NCBI GenBank assembly: GCA_017935345.1
Contig: JAGBHU010000016.1
Span: forward strand, 1 to 64,000
DNA: 64,000 nt
Direction: 5' to 3'
Source: Coprococcus sp.
GTDB taxonomy: Bacteria > Bacillota > Clostridia > Lachnospirales > Lachnospiraceae
How positions within the stretch are numbered: position 1 is the stretch's first letter; every line of letters starts with the position of its first letter. Shown here one piece after another: positions 61,642-64,000 of this stretch. The notes beneath the pieces are model-generated. The model ran no database searches. It worked only from the letters and a program-made list of their open reading frames with translations, and was not told the origin of the DNA. Made by a program: the position numbers and the translations under genes.

Positions 61642-62817
61642 ATGAAGAAGTTAAGTATATATATTCATATACCATTTTGCATCAGGAAATGTAACTACTG
61701 TGATTTTCTGTCGTTTGGCGTAGGAGACAAATGCATAGAGGGTATCGGTGTATATAGAAAACGGTATATAGATGCTTTGTGTGCAGAAATAAAGAGCTAC
61801 AAGATCGTATCAGAGGAATATCGTATAGCAACCATATTTATAGGCGGAGGAACTCCGTCTATACTTATGTCAGGAGAACTGTCACGTATCATGGTTGCCG
61901 TCAGGGAAACCTTCAGGCTGGATAAAGACATAGAGGTAACGATAGAGACAAATCCGGGAACTATAACGGAGGAAAAGGCACGGGAATATATCGGCTGTGG
62001 TATCAACCGTATCAGCATAGGCCTCCAAAGTGCGAATGATGAAGAGCTTGCCATGCTTGGACGTGTACATAATTATGACCAGTTTCTTGCCGCATTTAAT
62101 ATTGCAAGAGAAGCGGGCTTTCGGAATATCAATATTGATATTATGGCGGCACTTCCGGGACAGAGTGTTCATTCCTATCTCGATACGTTAGAGAAGGTGT
62201 TAAAATGCAGACCTGAGCATATATCTTCCTATAGTCTTATTGTTGAAGAGGACACACCGCTTGCATCAAACGAGGCGTTGCTTGCGCTTTTACCGGACGA
62301 AGAGGAAGAACGGAAAATGTATGATGCGACGGATAAGGTATTGTCTTTGGCAGGATATCAAAGATATGAGATATCGAATTATGCCAAACCGGGATTCGAA
62401 TGTGAACACAACAAGGTATATTGGACACTTGGTGAATACATCGGAATCGGAATCGGTGCTGCATCGTTTTTCAAAGGGAGAAGATTCAGTAATACAAAAG
62501 ATATCAGGAAATATGTTCAGGTATTTGCAGAGCATGGAGAATATGAGCGTATAGAGGAAATCAGGAATATAGATGAAGAGCTTACTGCTGACAGATTGAT
62601 GGAGGAATATATGTTTCTGGGCCTTCGCATGACAGAGGGGGTTAGTGCTGCGCAGTTCAATGAGCATTTTGGACATTCCATATATGATATATACGGACGT
62701 GTTATCGAGAAATATGTGAAAAGCGGTTATTTGATAAATGACGGCGGAATTATAAAGCTTAGCAAACGGGGAATCGATGTAAGTAACAGGATACTTGCGG
62801 ATTTCCTTCTTGACTGA
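61642..62817 (+). CDS. hemW: Radical SAM protein HemW
   Basis: A 391-aa radical SAM protein of the HemN-like family. The iron-sulfur motif is CIRKCNYCDFLSF (CxxxCxxC near residue 12) and the SAM motif is FIGGGTPSIL. Further blocks are TIETNPGTI and NRISIGLQSAND. Members labelled oxygen-independent coproporphyrinogen III oxidase often lack that activity, and HemW is thought to be a heme chaperone. lepA-hemW is a conserved pair. In Bacillus hrcA-grpE-dnaK follows, but not here. Confidence 0.94.
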   Translation: MKKLSIYIHIPFCIRKCNYCDFLSFGVGDKCIEGIGVYRKRYIDALCAEIKSYKIVSEEYRIATIFIGGGTPSILMSGELSRIMVAVRETFRLDKDIEVTIETNPGTITEEKAREYIGCGINRISIGLQSANDEELAMLGRVHNYDQFLAAFNIAREAGFRNINIDIMAALPGQSVHSYLDTLEKVLKCRPEHISSYSLIVEEDTPLASNEALLALLPDEEEERKMYDATDKVLSLAGYQRYEISNYAKPGFECEHNKVYWTLGEYIGIGIGAASFFKGRRFSNTKDIRKYVQVFAEHGEYERIEEIRNIDEELTADRLMEEYMFLGLRMTEGVSAAQFNEHFGHSIYDIYGRVIEKYVKSGYLINDGGIIKLSKRGIDVSNRILADFLLD

Positions 62818-62828
62818 AGGAGGAGCGG

Positions 62829-63437
62829 ATGGACAGGCTGGTCAGTTTGGAAAATGTATCCTTTGGATATGACAATCAAAAAATCATAAAGGATTTGTCA
62901 TTTGAAATTGCCGAAGGCGAGATTGTCGGCGTATCCGGGAAAAATGGTTCCGGTAAAAGTACGCTTCTGAATATCATAGGCGGCTTGATAACAGATTTTC
63001 AGGGAATGATACAATATGGAGATAATCTTGGACAGATAGGCTGTATGATTGGAGGCGCTCCGATATATGAGGACTTGTCTGTGAAAAACAATATAGAGAT
63101 GATAAAGCGTATGGATGGAACCCGCAATTTCCGGTTCGATGAAGCCCTTTATGACATAACAGACCTGAAACAATATGAAAAAAAGAGAGCAGGGAAACTG
63201 TCTCTTGGAAATAAACAGATGCTTGCCCTTTTGTTATCAATAGGAAGTAAGTCAAAACTGTTACTGCTTGATGAGCCGTTTAACGGAATTGACCCTATTC
63301 ACAAGGCAGCACTTATGAAATATCTGAAGCAGCGTGCAAAAAGTGGCACGGCTGTTGTTATGACAAGTCATATAAAGGGTGACCTGAAGTTTATGTGTGA
63401 CAGAATCATTGAGTTATCGTACGGAGTGGATAAATGA
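62829..63437 (+). CDS. ABC transporter ATP-binding protein
   Basis: A 202-aa short ATPase. Walker A is GKNGSGKSTLL (about residues 37-47), the signature is a deviant LSLGNKQ, and Walker B is LLLLDEPFNGID. The switch His is in MTSHIKGD. It fits the small BcrA/CcmA-type ATPases that pair with ABC-2 permeases. It starts 11 bp after hemW and shares ATGA with the permease gene. Confidence 0.92.
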   Translation: MDRLVSLENVSFGYDNQKIIKDLSFEIAEGEIVGVSGKNGSGKSTLLNIIGGLITDFQGMIQYGDNLGQIGCMIGGAPIYEDLSVKNNIEMIKRMDGTRNFRFDEALYDITDLKQYEKKRAGKLSLGNKQMLALLLSIGSKSKLLLLDEPFNGIDPIHKAALMKYLKQRAKSGTAVVMTSHIKGDLKFMCDRIIELSYGVDK

Positions 63438-64000
63438 ACGTAATCAGAGCAGAATTTTTCAGATATAGGAAAAGTATTTATAGCAGGATATCCATAATCG
63501 TTGTCATCTTATTGGCGGTATCGGTATGCCTGATACTTCGTTATGCAGGTCATGGAATCAGCGAGACGTTGCTTTCGTCTTTGGGATTTTCGGATAGTGC
63601 GATAGCAGCAATAAGCCGGAATACCCGAAAGATTACATACATTTATTCTGCAATGTCGGCAGTTGATGTTATCATGCTTGTTGCCGGATTTTCCGTAGTG
63701 ATGCATATCTGCAGTGATTATGATATGAATACCATCCGGTATGAGCAGCAGCGCAGTAACAGCAGAATCGGATGTTATATGGCAAGGCTGGCTGCTGCGT
63801 GTCTTTATATGACATTGATATTTGTTGTATACGCATTCCTTTCTCTTGCTTTTTCACTTTTCCTTCCGGATCATGCGGATATAAAAGAAACAGGAACTTT
63901 CACATCAGGCATGGATATTACGCGCATAAGTTCTGCAATATTCATGATTCTTTTGGAAATAATGCTTGTGTGGGGCTTTACGGCTTTTATGTTTATGATT
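63434..64000 (+). CDS. ABC-2 type permease, partial at window edge
   Basis: An open frame from ATG 63434 (overlapping the ATPase stop by 4 bp) to the window end, 189 codons with no stop. It opens MNVIRAEFFRYRKSIYSR. Membrane helices lie at about 20-37, 78-97, 128-150 and from 173 onward. This is the first part of the permease partner of the ATPase. The 3' end is outside the window. The substrate is unknown. Confidence 0.85.
   Translation, partial: MNVIRAEFFRYRKSIYSRISIIVVILLAVSVCLILRYAGHGISETLLSSLGFSDSAIAAISRNTRKITYIYSAMSAVDVIMLVAGFSVVMHICSDYDMNTIRYEQQRSNSRIGCYMARLAAACLYMTLIFVVYAFLSLAFSLFLPDHADIKETGTFTSGMDITRISSAIFMILLEIMLVWGFTAFMFMI

Noticed and set aside
1-64000. tRNA, rRNA and known riboswitches
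   Set aside because: I looked for T-loop, acceptor and riboswitch-like patterns by eye and found none convincing. A covariance search would be decisive.

Overview
The window reads as a chromosomal segment of a spore-forming, low-GC Gram-positive bacterium of the Clostridia, most likely the family Lachnospiraceae. The evidence is the Firmicutes-type division cluster, the SpoIIA, SpoVA, GPR and SpoIIP sporulation proteins, the DUF4250 and DUF3783 proteins and the AT-rich codon use. The family assignment is inference. Nearly all genes lie on the + strand. I see no tRNA, rRNA, CRISPR array, prophage or complete insertion sequence.

Layout. 1-11.4 kb is mixed housekeeping: a stack of four hairpins at the left edge, an NfeD/SPFH membrane pair, an AI-2E family membrane protein, DUF4250, a MurJ/SpoVB-like lipid flippase, a LysR regulator divergent from a small locus (91-aa protein, DUF3737 beta-helix protein, cyclophilin-like lipoprotein), yqeY, ychF and lgt. 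11.4-23.4 kb is the cell-division and cell-wall (dcw) cluster: mraZ, rsmH, an FtsL-like protein, two class B penicillin-binding proteins, mraY, murD, ftsW, ftsQ/divIB and ftsZ. The cluster lacks murE, murF, murG and ftsA. Directly behind ftsZ, 23.5-29.4 kb encodes a PP2C phosphatase, two zinc-ribbon Ser/Thr kinases, a double-FHA ABC ATPase and an ABC-2 permease. I read this as a phosphorylation-controlled ABC transporter, and it is the most interesting system in the window.

29.4-42.7 kb holds nnr, alr and mazF, a CBS/CorC protein, yebC, a heterodimeric ABC exporter, an ArgD-like aminotransferase, queF, folC, a 48-aa coupled small ORF and a zinc-ribbon/TPR membrane protein. 42.8-59.7 kb is rich in sporulation genes: spoIIAA-spoIIAB-sigF; spoVAA-AB-AC; then an interruption (DUF3783, VanW, ROK kinase, citrate synthase, ClC); then spoVAD-spoVAE; a reversed class A penicillin-binding protein; a 103-aa unknown; gpr and spoIIP. 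59.7-64 kb has lepA, hemW and the start of an ABC transporter whose permease runs off the window.

How the genes fit together. The dcw genes make and place the septal wall. The flippase, the three PBPs and the VanW protein act on the envelope. The SpoIIA proteins switch on the forespore programme, SpoIIP acts in engulfment, the SpoVA proteins move dipicolinic acid, and GPR degrades small acid-soluble spore proteins at germination. The kinase/FHA/ABC locus is placed where it could couple envelope export to growth or division, but that link is inference from position only.
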